Part shown: positions 13,811 to 22,159 of the stretch, one piece after another
Layout of the letters: every line of letters starts with the position of its first letter
Position numbering within the stretch: position 1 is the first letter of the stretch
NCBI GenBank assembly: GCA_965371355.1
Contig: CBDUYD010000027.1
Location: 1 to 22,719, forward strand
Reading direction: 5' to 3'
Length of the DNA stretch: 22,719 bases
From: JASJHI01 sp965371355
GTDB lineage: Bacteria > Actinomycetota > Acidimicrobiia > Acidimicrobiales > Ilumatobacteraceae
Made by a program: the position numbers and the translations under genes
The notes under the pieces: generated by a model
Seen by the model: only the letters and a program-made list of their open reading frames with translations
The model's database searches: none
Told to the model about the DNA's origin: nothing

Positions 13811-16201
13811 ATGCGTCGAGCTCTTCTTCCTATCTTGGCCCTCGTCACCGGTGTCCCAGCGCTGCTCGCGTTGGGCGCCGGTTCGGGATCGAACGTCGTC
13901 CACGCCCTCCCGGCCGGATTCGCCGATGGCTACGTCGGTGCGGTCTCCTCGCCGACCGGGCTCGAACAACTCCCGAACGGCCGCGTCGTCGTACTCGAAC
14001 AGCACACCGGCCGCGTGCGGCTGATCGATTCTGTGACCCGCGCCGTGCTGCCGACGCCGGCCGTCGATCTCGCCGTGTGTTCGGGATCCGAACGCGGTCT
14101 GCTCGGGTTCACCCACGATCCCGACGTGGGCAGCAACCAGCGCGTCTACATGTTCTACACACGGCCCGCGGGCGGGTTTCCCGGCGGGTGCGTCAACCGC
14201 GTCAGCGCGTTCACGATGGTCGGCGACACGATCCTCGCCAACAGTGAACAGGTGCTGATCGACAACATCTCCTCGGTCAACGGCAACCACAACGGCGGCG
14301 ACATCGAGATCGGCAACGACGGCTTTCTCTACGTCGCCACCGGCGATGCCGGCCGCGATCCGCGCGGCAATTCGGGTGCCTCCGGTTCCAACAACGCGGC
14401 CAAGGACCTCAGCCTTCTCAACGGCAAGATCCTCCGGCTCAACCGGTTCACCGGCGCACCGGCACCGGGCAACCCGCTGTCGGGTGCCGGCACGGTCGCC
14501 TGTGGCAGCCGCGGGAACCTGCCGTCGACGCCGACCACCTCGTGCCGCGAGATCTTCTCATGGGGCATCCGCAACGCCTACCGGTTCGCCTTCGATCCGA
14601 ACACGCCCGCCACCCGATTCTTCATCAACGACGTCGGGCAGGGCACCTACGAAGAGGTCGACGACGGGATCAAGGGGGCGAATTACGGATGGAACGACCG
14701 CGAGGGCCCCTGCCCGCAGGGTCAGGTCGTACCGTGCGCCGGCCCGCCCGCCGGGATCACCGACCCGATCACCGCCTACGGCCGGGCGCTCGGTCAGTAC
14801 ATCACCGCCGGCGCATTCATCCCCAACGGTGTCTGGCCAGCGCAGTACGACGGCGGATACCTCTTCGTCGACGGTGGCAGCGGGCGGATGTGGCTGCGCA
14901 CCGCCAACGGCGCTGTCAACTACGGTGCCCCGTTCGCCAACGTCTCGCGCGGTGTCGCCGACATGGCGTTCGTGCTCGAACCCGACGGCTACTCGCTGTG
15001 GTACGCGCTCAACGGTTCGTCCGCGGTGCGGCGCATCTCGATCAACATGCCGGCGCCGTCCGCCAGCGGCCCACAGCGTTTCGACCAGCTCGACAAGCCG
15101 CGGCGCGCGTTCGACAGCCGCGAGCAGAACCCGGCAACGCGGATCAGGGGCGGAACGACGCGCCTGATCGATGTGAATGCGCCCGCCGGCGCCACCGCGG
15201 CGCTCGTCAACTTGACGATCGTCCGTCCCGCGGGGCCGACCTTCGCGACGGTCTGGGAGCCGCGCACCGATCGGCCGGCGAGCTCGAACGTCAACGCACC
15301 GAACGGTGAGGTGGTCGCCAACAGCTCGATCGTGCCGGTCGACGCGAACGGGAAGATCCTGCTCTACGTGCGGGCGACGACACATGCGATCGTCGACGTC
15401 ACGGGCTTCTTCGTGCCGTCGCCGGGCGCCACCAGGGCGGGTCGCTACAACGTCGTCGATCCGAAGCGGCTGATCGACTCGCGACAGCCATCGAGCGCGA
15501 GCAACGGCTACGCGCGAACCTCCGCAGGCCCGGCGGACGATTTCTTGAACGTGCCGGTCGCCGGCAAGAACGGGGTACCCGCGAGCGCCGACTCGGTGGC
15601 GCTGATCGCCACCGGTCTGAGCGGGAGCAACCCGTCGTCGGGTTTCGTCAGCGTGTACGCCGGTGGCACCGCCGCCCCGGCGACGTCCAATCTCAACGTC
15701 AACGGTCGCAAAGGTGGCATCAGCGATCGGCGGGCCAATCTGGTCGTCGCGCCGATCGGCGCCGACGGGTCGATCGACGTGCAGCTGCACAATGTCGACG
15801 ACATCGTGCTCGACGTCGTCGGCTGGTTCAGCGACTCGACCGCCGGGTCGTCGACCGCCGGGCGGTTCGTCCGCCTCGCCCCGACACGCGAGGTCGACAC
15901 CCGGATCCCGAAGGGGTTCGGCACGCTCGGCCCGGGGGCGACCAAGACCCTCAATCCGGTGTCGGTGCCGAACAACGCGGCGGCGGTAGCGCAGAACATC
16001 ACGCTCGCCGGCACGTTCTCCGACGGCTTCCTCACCGCCTGGCCGAGCGGACCTCGGCCGCTGGTGTCGAACGTCAACAGCACCCGGGCCGGTCAGATCC
16101 GTGCCGCGCTCGCCTTCACCAAGCTGGCCGGCGGTTCCGAGCGGTTCTACTCACAGCGGGGAACCCAACTCGTCATCGACGTCTTCGGGTATTTCCAATA
16201 G
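13811..16201 (+). CDS. Secreted glucose/sorbosone-dehydrogenase-like protein with three surface repeat domains
   Basis: The protein has 796 residues. A signal peptide (MRRALLPILALVTG) probably ends after VHA at 32. Residues 35-425 form a six-bladed propeller of the soluble PQQ glucose/sorbosone dehydrogenase family: RGLLGFTHDPD, NHNGGDIEIGNDGFLYVATGD with His160, and EIFSWGIRNAYRFAFDP. PQQ-dependent sugar oxidation is possible, but many members lack a known activity. The C-terminal half holds three tandem copies of a beta-rich domain at about 431-534, 552-674 and 690-796. Each starts R-x-x-D-[ST]-R and ends near D-V-x-G-[FWY]-F. I know such domains from large secreted actinobacterial proteins. 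The ATG is chosen for the signal peptide and the -10 hexamer 6 nt upstream; the frame also runs back to 13634 through the promoter. Confidence 0.82.
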   Translation: MRRALLPILALVTGVPALLALGAGSGSNVVHALPAGFADGYVGAVSSPTGLEQLPNGRVVVLEQHTGRVRLIDSVTRAVLPTPAVDLAVCSGSERGLLGFTHDPDVGSNQRVYMFYTRPAGGFPGGCVNRVSAFTMVGDTILANSEQVLIDNISSVNGNHNGGDIEIGNDGFLYVATGDAGRDPRGNSGASGSNNAAKDLSLLNGKILRLNRFTGAPAPGNPLSGAGTVACGSRGNLPSTPTTSCREIFSWGIRNAYRFAFDPNTPATRFFINDVGQGTYEEVDDGIKGANYGWNDREGPCPQGQVVPCAGPPAGITDPITAYGRALGQYITAGAFIPNGVWPAQYDGGYLFVDGGSGRMWLRTANGAVNYGAPFANVSRGVADMAFVLEPDGYSLWYALNGSSAVRRISINMPAPSASGPQRFDQLDKPRRAFDSREQNPATRIRGGTTRLIDVNAPAGATAALVNLTIVRPAGPTFATVWEPRTDRPASSNVNAPNGEVVANSSIVPVDANGKILLYVRATTHAIVDVTGFFVPSPGATRAGRYNVVDPKRLIDSRQPSSASNGYARTSAGPADDFLNVPVAGKNGVPASADSVALIATGLSGSNPSSGFVSVYAGGTAAPATSNLNVNGRKGGISDRRANLVVAPIGADGSIDVQLHNVDDIVLDVVGWFSDSTAGSSTAGRFVRLAPTREVDTRIPKGFGTLGPGATKTLNPVSVPNNAAAVAQNITLAGTFSDGFLTAWPSGPRPLVSNVNSTRAGQIRAALAFTKLAGGSERFYSQRGTQLVIDVFGYFQ

Positions 16202-16211
16202 CCCACCGCAC

Positions 16212-16256
16212 TCTCGACGTCACAACCGTCGACCATCGACGGAATCGACGTCGAGA
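16212..16256. terminator. Nested double inverted repeat between convergent genes
   Basis: The outer stem is 10 bp (16212-16221 with 16247-16256). Inside it is a second perfect 7-bp stem (CCGTCGA at 16226-16232 and its complement at 16236-16242) with a 3-nt loop. The element lies between two convergent genes and has no T-tract; a bidirectional terminator is likely. Confidence 0.65.
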
Positions 16257-16277
16257 CGAGTCCTATCGCGCTACCCG

Positions 16278-18860
16278 TCAGTCGCCGGTGACCCGTTGCT
16301 CGGTGAGCTGCGGATCGGCGGCGATCTGTTCGTCCGTGTAGGCGACCGTGCGCCACGCCTTGTCGCTGAACCGGATCGTCTGTACGTCGAAATCGGGTGA
16401 CGTGCGGTCGCCGGTCTGGCCGTACGTGAGCAGTGCCCACGCCCGCACCTCGTCGCCGGACAGATCGACGGTCATGATGAAGCTCGAGCCGAAGTTGACC
16501 GGGTAACCCTCGCCCCGCAATGCACCACCGGGAGCGACGGCGGCGCCGCGGGTGGGGGCCGGCTCGGTCGACGACGAATTGTTCGACCACGACACGATGT
16601 TGGTGACGCCGTCGCTGTTCAACCCGCCGTGCAGCGAGATCCTGGTCTCGGAACGATCGGTGAACTGCGCCGAGCCGAGCGTGGTGTCGATCCCGAAGCC
16701 GATGAGCGGGAGCGTCTGCACGGCCCGCGCCAGCGCGGTGAGCACCGGAACGGTGTCGGGCGCGAGCACCGAGGGCGTCTCGGTCGGCCGACCCGGGTCG
16801 AACGGATCGCCGAACAGGGGGCCTGTGCTCTTCAGCTCTTCGGAGTTGAATCGTGACATCGTCTCGCGCCACAGCACGGCGCCGCTGCGATCGAGATCGA
16901 AGCGCCCGTCCCAGCCGGCGAGTACGTTGCACGCCTCGGTCAGATCGACAGCTTCGGCGGCCAGCACGATCTCGCCGTCGTCGTCGAGTACCTCGGCGAC
17001 ATCGATCACCGGTGTCACTCGACAGGCCGCTACGACACCGTCCCGCAACAGCAGCGCATTGCGTGAACTGTTGTCGAACACCGCGTCGCGGAGCTCTTCG
17101 GCGGTGAAGACGGCGTCGTCGCCACTGAGTCCCATCGTGTTGGCGGCGTCGAGGACGGCGGCGTTCTGACGCGTGCGCATCGTGAGCGGTGTGCCCTGTT
17201 CGCCCTGCAGGATCGAGTAGTCACCCTCGAGGACGAACTCGGCGCTCGGCACCCAGAAGCTGTCGTTGGCGTTGAACACGTAGTCGGCGCGCACGACCCC
17301 GGGCATCTCGTCGTACGGAATGAGTCCGGGATCGCGGGCGCCAGGGGCGTCCTGCCAGGCGAACAGGCTGTTCGAGCCGTCGAGCAGTGCAACGCCGTTG
17401 TCCCAGGCGAGCCTGGTCACCGGATCGAGGAAGAGTCTTTCGCGAAACGCCTGCTCGGCTTGCGGGCTGAGGTTCGGCGTGGCCGACGTATCGGCGTACC
17501 AGACCGCGCCGTCGGAGCCGGTTGCGACGGTGTTGAAGAGTGGCATTCCCTGGTACTGCGCGTTGATCTCGATCAGGTCGAGCAGGCTCTCGACCTCGAC
17601 GAGCGCGCTGAACTGTTCGATGAACTCGTCGTTGTCGATGTTCGCGTCGCGATAGGTGAGTGCGCTCGTCGCGGTCCAGCCGAATCCGGGGAAGTCGATG
17701 ATCGGGCCGTACTCGCTGCGCCACAGCGTGCGTACCTCGCTGTCGACGGTTCCGTCGGGGCGGAGGATCTCGATCGTGTAGTCGGTCGGGGTCATCGCCC
17801 GCGACTCGCCGTCGACGATGTACGACGTCGGCGAGGCCGGGTCGAGCGTGAGCGTGTATGCGGTCATCCGCTTGCCGGCCGAAACCGTGTGGGTCCAGGC
17901 GACCCCCTCGTTGAATCCGATGCCGACCCCGGGAACGCCGAGCAGTTGGGCGCCGTAGACGTCGACCTCGCCGGGCACGGTGAGATGGACCTCGGCGAAG
18001 CGCAGCTCACCCTCCCAGGGGAAGTGCGGGTTGGCGACGAGCAGGCCACCCGTGCCCCCCTCGGTTCGCTGGCGCCCGACCGCCCATCCGTTGCTCGCCG
18101 TCCCGAGTGGCTCGAGCACACCGAAGTCGGGCTCGGGCGGGGCGCTCTCGAGGCGGGCGAAGCCGACCGCTTCGTCGCCGATCGCTTCGTCGTGGGTCGG
18201 CTCGGGCGGCGTGGCCGATGGGATGAAGGGCGCCATCCGCGCGCCGCTCGCGAGCAACGCCAGCGACCGGGCGTACACGTAGACCTCGACCGGCTGGATC
18301 GGGCGTACCCAATCGGATTCGCTGCACCAATCGGTGAACCCGTCGTCGCCCGCGCTGGAGAGGAAGCCGTTCCATCCGGCTGCGAACGCCTCGAACCGCT
18401 CGACCAGTTCGGTGGGGGCGTCGTCGAAGTCGGCGGTGGCGGTCGTCGCGATGTCGATCGCCCGCCAGGCGAAGTCGCTCTCGATGTTCGCGCCGTCCTC
18501 GCCCGGTCCGAGGTTGGCCGCGCGGACCCCGTAGACCTTCAACACCTGGTCGATCAGCGAGCACCCGTGATCCTCGGCACTCGCCCAGCCCTGTCCGAAC
18601 GTGACGCTCTCCAGATCGGCTCCGCTGATGTGCGGCACACCGTCGGTCGTACGCCTGATCGTCGCGTCGTACCTCGAGGGAACGATCGTCGTGGTCGTGG
18701 TCGTCGGAGGGATGGTCGTCGTGGTGGTCGTCGGGAGCGTGGTCGTGGTGGTCGTGGTCGTGTCAGCGGAGGTCGGCAGCGGGATCGACTTCGGGCCCTC
18801 GCTCGGCGTGCACGCGGCGACCAGCACACCACTGGCGACCACTAGCGAGATCCAACGCAC
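16278..18860 (-). CDS. Penicillin-acylase-family Ntn-hydrolase lipoprotein
   Basis: This encodes 860 residues from a GTG. The signal peptide (MRWISLVVASG) ends in the lipobox VAAC with Cys17. A Thr-rich linker at about 29-60 connects it to the enzyme. The alpha-chain region shows TTDGVPHI and FGQGWASAEDHG. The beta-chain begins at the expected nucleophile Ser256 in TASNGWAVG, which is exposed by self-cleavage in this family. Members cleave amide bonds in beta-lactams, acyl-homoserine lactones or other N-acyl compounds; the substrate is not readable from sequence. The length is typical. The frame continues upstream to 19559, but that part lies antisense to nadE and lacks a signal peptide. The lipobox so close to the GTG supports this start. 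Its promoter region is shared with nadE. Confidence 0.85.
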   Translation of the reverse strand: MRWISLVVASGVLVAACTPSEGPKSIPLPTSADTTTTTTTTLPTTTTTTIPPTTTTTTIVPSRYDATIRRTTDGVPHISGADLESVTFGQGWASAEDHGCSLIDQVLKVYGVRAANLGPGEDGANIESDFAWRAIDIATTATADFDDAPTELVERFEAFAAGWNGFLSSAGDDGFTDWCSESDWVRPIQPVEVYVYARSLALLASGARMAPFIPSATPPEPTHDEAIGDEAVGFARLESAPPEPDFGVLEPLGTASNGWAVGRQRTEGGTGGLLVANPHFPWEGELRFAEVHLTVPGEVDVYGAQLLGVPGVGIGFNEGVAWTHTVSAGKRMTAYTLTLDPASPTSYIVDGESRAMTPTDYTIEILRPDGTVDSEVRTLWRSEYGPIIDFPGFGWTATSALTYRDANIDNDEFIEQFSALVEVESLLDLIEINAQYQGMPLFNTVATGSDGAVWYADTSATPNLSPQAEQAFRERLFLDPVTRLAWDNGVALLDGSNSLFAWQDAPGARDPGLIPYDEMPGVVRADYVFNANDSFWVPSAEFVLEGDYSILQGEQGTPLTMRTRQNAAVLDAANTMGLSGDDAVFTAEELRDAVFDNSSRNALLLRDGVVAACRVTPVIDVAEVLDDDGEIVLAAEAVDLTEACNVLAGWDGRFDLDRSGAVLWRETMSRFNSEELKSTGPLFGDPFDPGRPTETPSVLAPDTVPVLTALARAVQTLPLIGFGIDTTLGSAQFTDRSETRISLHGGLNSDGVTNIVSWSNNSSSTEPAPTRGAAVAPGGALRGEGYPVNFGSSFIMTVDLSGDEVRAWALLTYGQTGDRTSPDFDVQTIRFSDKAWRTVAYTDEQIAADPQLTEQRVTGD
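18684..18767 (-). repeat. Thr-codon repeat encoding the lipoprotein linker
   Basis: Runs of ACC/ACG codons (read as gtcgtggtcgtgg on the plus strand) encode three blocks of six to eight threonines separated by Leu-Pro, Ile-Pro-Pro and similar breaks. It serves as an extended linker between the lipid anchor and the acylase domain. Simple repeats of this type are prone to length change. Confidence 0.85.
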
Positions 18861-18952
18861 GAACTCCCATAGTGCCAGATCAGAGGCCGTTTGTTGCAGA
18901 GGGAACGAACATTCGGGTGAGATCGCCGGGAGCCGGCCGAAGATGGTCCGAG

Positions 18953-18958
18953 TAGCCT
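18953..18958 (+). promoter_or_regulatory. -10 element of nadE (leaderless)
   Basis: TAGCCT is followed by 7 nt and the GTG at 18966. No Shine-Dalgarno is present. The hexamer and spacing are identical to those before the small membrane-protein gene at 9502. Confidence 0.55.
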
Positions 18959-18965
18959 TGCCGAC

Positions 18966-20696
18966 GTGACGGTGCTCCGTGTCGCGCTCGCCCAGCTCAA
19001 CCCGACGGTCGGCGATCTCGACGCCAACCTCCAGCTGCTCGGCGACGCCTACGACCGTGCCGACGAGGCCGGATGCGACATCGTCGCCTTCCCCGAACTG
19101 GCGACGGTCGGCTATCCACCCGAAGACCTGGTACTGAAGCCCGGATTCGTGTCCGACAACGTCGAGATGCTGTCGAAGTTCGCCACCCGCACCCGGCGAT
19201 GTGCTGCCGTCGTCGGATTCGTCGACCAGGATCGCGATCTGTACAACGCGGCTGCCGTGTGCGCAGGTGGTGAGGTCGTAGGCACGTATCACAAGCGCTT
19301 GCTGCCCAACAGCATGGTGTTCGACGAGCAGCGCTACTTCACTCCGGGCTTCGATTCCGACCCGCTCGAGCTGTACGTGATCGGCGGTGTCAAGGTCGGA
19401 GTGTCGATCTGCGAAGACATCTGGAGCCCGACCGGCCCGCTCGCCGAGCAGGCGGCGGCGGGCGCCGAACTCAACATCAACATCAACGGCTCGCCGTTCC
19501 ACGCAGGCAAGCTCGAGCTGCGCGAACGGATTCTCGCCACCCGGGCGGCCGACTCGCACTGCGCGATCGTCTACGTCAACCAGGTCGGCGGCCAGGACGA
19601 ACTCGTCTTCGACGGAGGCTCACTCGTCATCGACCACGCTGGCGAGGTGCTCGGCCGGGCGAGGCAGTTCGAAGAGCAGCTGCTGATCGTCGACGTGCCG
19701 ATCCCGCCCGTGTACCGCAAGCGCCTGCTCGACCCGCGGGGGAGGGTGACCGAGGCGCTGTTGCCGACCGTGTCGGTGTCCGATTCGCCCGTCGTGCACG
19801 ATGCACCGCTGCCGCCGGTGATCGCCGAGCGCCTCGATCCCGACCGCGAGCTGTACGACGCGCTGGTGCTCGGCACCCGCGACTACTGCGCCAAGAACGG
19901 CTTCTCCGACGTGGTGATCGGGTTGTCCGGCGGCATCGACTCGACGATCGTCGCCTGTATCGCGGCCGATGCGCTGGGCGCCGAACATGTGCACGGCGTT
20001 TCGATGCCGTCGCGCTACTCGAGCGACCACTCCAAGAGCGATGCCGCCGATCTCGCCGAGAACCTCGGGCTCGACTACCGGACGATTCCGATCGAACCGG
20101 CGTTCCAGGCGTATCTCGAAATGCTGGCGCCCTCGTTCGAGGGCCGCGAGCCCGGACTCACGTACGAGAACATCCAGAGCCGCTGCCGTGGGCAGCTCCT
20201 GATGGCGTTGTCGAACGAGTTCGGGTGGATGGTGCTGACCACCGGCAACAAGAGCGAGATGGCTGTCGGCTACTTCACGATCTACGGCGACTCGGTCGGT
20301 GGCTACGCGGTGATCAAGGACGTGCTCAAGCTGCGCGTCTACGACCTCTGTCGTTACGTCAACCGGCGCGCGGTCGCTGCGGGTGACGAACCGGTGATCC
20401 CCGAGAACGTCATCACCAAGCCGCCGTCGGCCGAGCTGCGACCCGACCAGCGCGACGACCAGAGCCTGCCGTCCTACGAGGTGCTCGATCCGATCCTCGA
20501 GCTGTACGTCGAGCAGGACCGCACCGCCGGCGAGATCGTCGACCTCGGCTACGACGAGGCGCTCGTGCGCCGTATCACGCGGCTCGTCGACATCGCCGAG
20601 TACAAACGGCGGCAGTCTCCGCCGGGCGTGCGGGTGACGAGCAAGGCGTTCGGCAAGGACCGCCGCCTCCCGATAACAAACCACTACAGCGGCTGA
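18966..20696 (+). CDS. nadE: Glutamine-dependent NAD synthetase
   Basis: This two-domain enzyme of 576 residues carries out the last step of NAD synthesis, amidating deamido-NAD with ammonia drawn from glutamine. The N-terminal nitrilase-like glutaminase has the Glu-Lys-Cys triad at Glu44 (FPELATVGY), Lys110 (YHKRLLPN) and Cys149 (VSICEDIW). The synthetase domain begins near 295 and has the ATP-binding P-loop SGGIDST at 321-327 and TTGNKSEMAVGYFT later. The GTG start is supported by the -10 hexamer 7 nt upstream and by the strand MTVLRVALAQLNP, the normal N-terminus. A PPOX-fold gene follows after 35 nt. Confidence 0.95.
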   Translation: MTVLRVALAQLNPTVGDLDANLQLLGDAYDRADEAGCDIVAFPELATVGYPPEDLVLKPGFVSDNVEMLSKFATRTRRCAAVVGFVDQDRDLYNAAAVCAGGEVVGTYHKRLLPNSMVFDEQRYFTPGFDSDPLELYVIGGVKVGVSICEDIWSPTGPLAEQAAAGAELNININGSPFHAGKLELRERILATRAADSHCAIVYVNQVGGQDELVFDGGSLVIDHAGEVLGRARQFEEQLLIVDVPIPPVYRKRLLDPRGRVTEALLPTVSVSDSPVVHDAPLPPVIAERLDPDRELYDALVLGTRDYCAKNGFSDVVIGLSGGIDSTIVACIAADALGAEHVHGVSMPSRYSSDHSKSDAADLAENLGLDYRTIPIEPAFQAYLEMLAPSFEGREPGLTYENIQSRCRGQLLMALSNEFGWMVLTTGNKSEMAVGYFTIYGDSVGGYAVIKDVLKLRVYDLCRYVNRRAVAAGDEPVIPENVITKPPSAELRPDQRDDQSLPSYEVLDPILELYVEQDRTAGEIVDLGYDEALVRRITRLVDIAEYKRRQSPPGVRVTSKAFGKDRRLPITNHYSG

Positions 20697-20717
20697 TCCG
20701 GAGCCGAGATCAAGATG

Positions 20718-20725
20718 AGGGAAGG
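20718..20725 (+). promoter_or_regulatory. Shine-Dalgarno of the PPOX gene
   Basis: AGGGAAGGA-type purine sequence lies 6 nt before the ATG at 20732. Unlike many genes here, this one has a clear ribosome binding site, in line with an internal position in a transcript that starts at nadE. Confidence 0.6.
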
Positions 20726-20731
20726 ACAGCC

Positions 20732-21211
20732 ATGAACACGCTCGAAGAGGTCGCGCCGGCTTTCGTCGAGACCGCCCACCGGATCGTGTGGGCGACCGTC
20801 GCCACCGTCGATTCGAACGGTCATCCGCGGACTCGCGTGCTGCACCCGATCTGGGAATGGGACGGCGACGCGCTCACCGGCTGGATCCTCACCAGTCCGA
20901 TCTCACCCAAGGCCGAGCATCTCCAGCACGAGTCGCGGATCTCGCTCACCTACTGGGACCCGGCGCAGGATGTCTGCACGGCAGACTGCGCCACGATCTG
21001 GGAGAACGACCCGGAGTCCAAGCGCGCGGGTTGGGACCGTTTCGTGAACGGCCCCGAGCCGGTCGGGTACGACCCGGGCATCATCCCGGCCTGGGAGAGC
21101 CCCGAGTCTCCCGGCTTCGGTGTGCTGCGGCTGCACCCCACATCGCTGCGGGTGTTCCCCGGCACGCTGCTGATGCAGGGCACCGGGAACCTGCTCACCT
21201 GGCGGGAGTGA
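20732..21211 (+). CDS. Pyridoxamine-phosphate-oxidase-fold (PPOX) flavin/F420-binding protein
   Basis: This encodes 159 residues of a split beta-barrel. The strands WATVATVDSNGHPRTRVLHP (14-38) and the following WDGDALTGWILT, then SPKAEHLQHESRISLTYWDP, are typical of PPOX-class proteins that bind FMN or F420. Members include general-stress proteins and F420-dependent reductases, and the sequence does not identify a substrate. The Pro/Glu-rich segment near 115-132 looks like a loop insertion. It follows nadE by 35 nt on the same strand with a good ribosome site, so co-transcription is likely. A long hairpin lies 50 nt downstream. Confidence 0.75.
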   Translation: MNTLEEVAPAFVETAHRIVWATVATVDSNGHPRTRVLHPIWEWDGDALTGWILTSPISPKAEHLQHESRISLTYWDPAQDVCTADCATIWENDPESKRAGWDRFVNGPEPVGYDPGIIPAWESPESPGFGVLRLHPTSLRVFPGTLLMQGTGNLLTWRE

Positions 21212-21492
21212 TTCGTGGGTCGCGACCGGTTCGATGCCTCCACCGCCCCCACTACCCGTTCTCGTGAGGATGTTGCGCACATGCGGCGCAACATCCTCAC
21301 GAAGTCAGATCAGCAACGGGCGTGCGGGGCGAGTTGATGGCCGGTGCTGTTCCGGCGCACCCGGACTGACAAGGTGGGGGCATCAGAGACCCGAGCCCTC
21401 CCGATGAGCCGAACGTTCCCGAACCCGTCGAGTTCGGCACGCCGCTGCGCGAGCGGCTCCTCACGAATCTCGCGCGTCACGAGCGGCGCGAG
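21212..21492. other. Intergenic region with one strong palindrome
   Basis: The 281 nt between the PPOX gene and the annotated start of the next Nudix gene hold a 17-bp perfect hairpin (21262-21302). The right part (21370-21492) is open in the Nudix frame and reads like coding sequence, as discussed under that gene. Nothing else is recognisable. Confidence 0.5.
21262..21302. terminator. 17-bp perfect inverted repeat
   Basis: The arms at 21262-21278 and 21286-21302 are perfectly complementary over 17 bp, and the loop is acatgcg (7 nt). No T-tract follows. It lies 50 nt after the PPOX stop. A terminator is most likely, but the length and perfection would also suit a repeated extragenic palindrome or an operator. 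Confidence 0.6.
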
Positions 21493-22146
21493 GTGGCGCT
21501 CGACGGTCGACGGCATGCGGCGGTCGCGATCCTCGTCGTCGACTCCGAGCACGGGTCCGACAGCGACGACCCGCACCGGTGGGACGACGCCGACATGTCG
21601 ATGGTGCCTTCCGACACGACCGGGCTCGACGGCCGCATGTCGGGGGTCGCCGGCGGTGCGTCGTTCGTGCTGTGCCGTCGTAGTGCGGGGCTGAACAAGC
21701 ACGCCTCGCAATGGGCGCTCCCGGGCGGGCGGCTGGACGAGGGCGAGACCGCCGTCGAGGCGGCGCTGCGCGAGACCGACGAGGAGATCGGTGTTCGGCT
21801 CGGCGAGTCGGCGGTTCTCGGCGTGCTCGACGACTACCCGACCCGCTCGGGGTACGTGATCACGCCGGTCGTCGTCTGGGGCGGGCATGACGTCGTGATG
21901 CGGCCGAATCCCGATGAGGTGCACGCGGTGTACCGGATTGGCGTGCACCAGCTGACGCGTTCGGACTCGCCGCGTTTCGTCACGATTCCCGAGAGCGATC
22001 GTCCGGTCGTGCAGGTGCCGCTCGGCGGCGATCTGATCCACGCGCCCACGGGCGCCGTGCTCGTGCAGTTCCGCTGGGTCGGGCTCGACGGCCGGATCAA
22101 CGAGCGCGTCGACGAGTTCGAACAGCCGGTGTTCGCCTGGGGCTGA
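21493..22146 (+). CDS. Nudix hydrolase, CoA-pyrophosphatase (NUDT7/8) type
   Basis: From the GTG at 21493 this encodes 217 residues. A textbook Nudix box is seen at 79-101 (G79, E85, R93-E94, E97-E98, G100), preceded by LCRRSAGLNKHASQWALPGG, which resembles the CoA-pyrophosphatase signature. Such enzymes split CoA and its derivatives into phosphopantetheine and 3',5'-ADP. A loop insertion of about 35 residues (18-55) is rich in Asp and Ser. The frame stays open upstream to a TGA at 21367, and its translation (including LRERLLTNLARHERRE) looks like the normal N-terminal helix of the family, but it has no ATG, GTG or TTG. The true start is therefore uncertain. It converges on dut, with 13 nt between. 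Confidence 0.78.
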   Translation: MALDGRRHAAVAILVVDSEHGSDSDDPHRWDDADMSMVPSDTTGLDGRMSGVAGGASFVLCRRSAGLNKHASQWALPGGRLDEGETAVEAALRETDEEIGVRLGESAVLGVLDDYPTRSGYVITPVVVWGGHDVVMRPNPDEVHAVYRIGVHQLTRSDSPRFVTIPESDRPVVQVPLGGDLIHAPTGAVLVQFRWVGLDGRINERVDEFEQPVFAWG

Positions 22147-22159
22147 GCACGCTCGCGCT

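Noticed and set aside
18684..18767. Repetitive stretch considered as a CRISPR-like or minisatellite element
   Set aside because: It is simple Thr-codon repetition inside the lipoprotein linker, in frame and without spacers.
18861..19559. N-terminal extension of the penicillin-acylase frame
   Set aside because: It lies antisense to the nadE glutaminase domain. The signal peptide with lipobox begins at the GTG at 18860.
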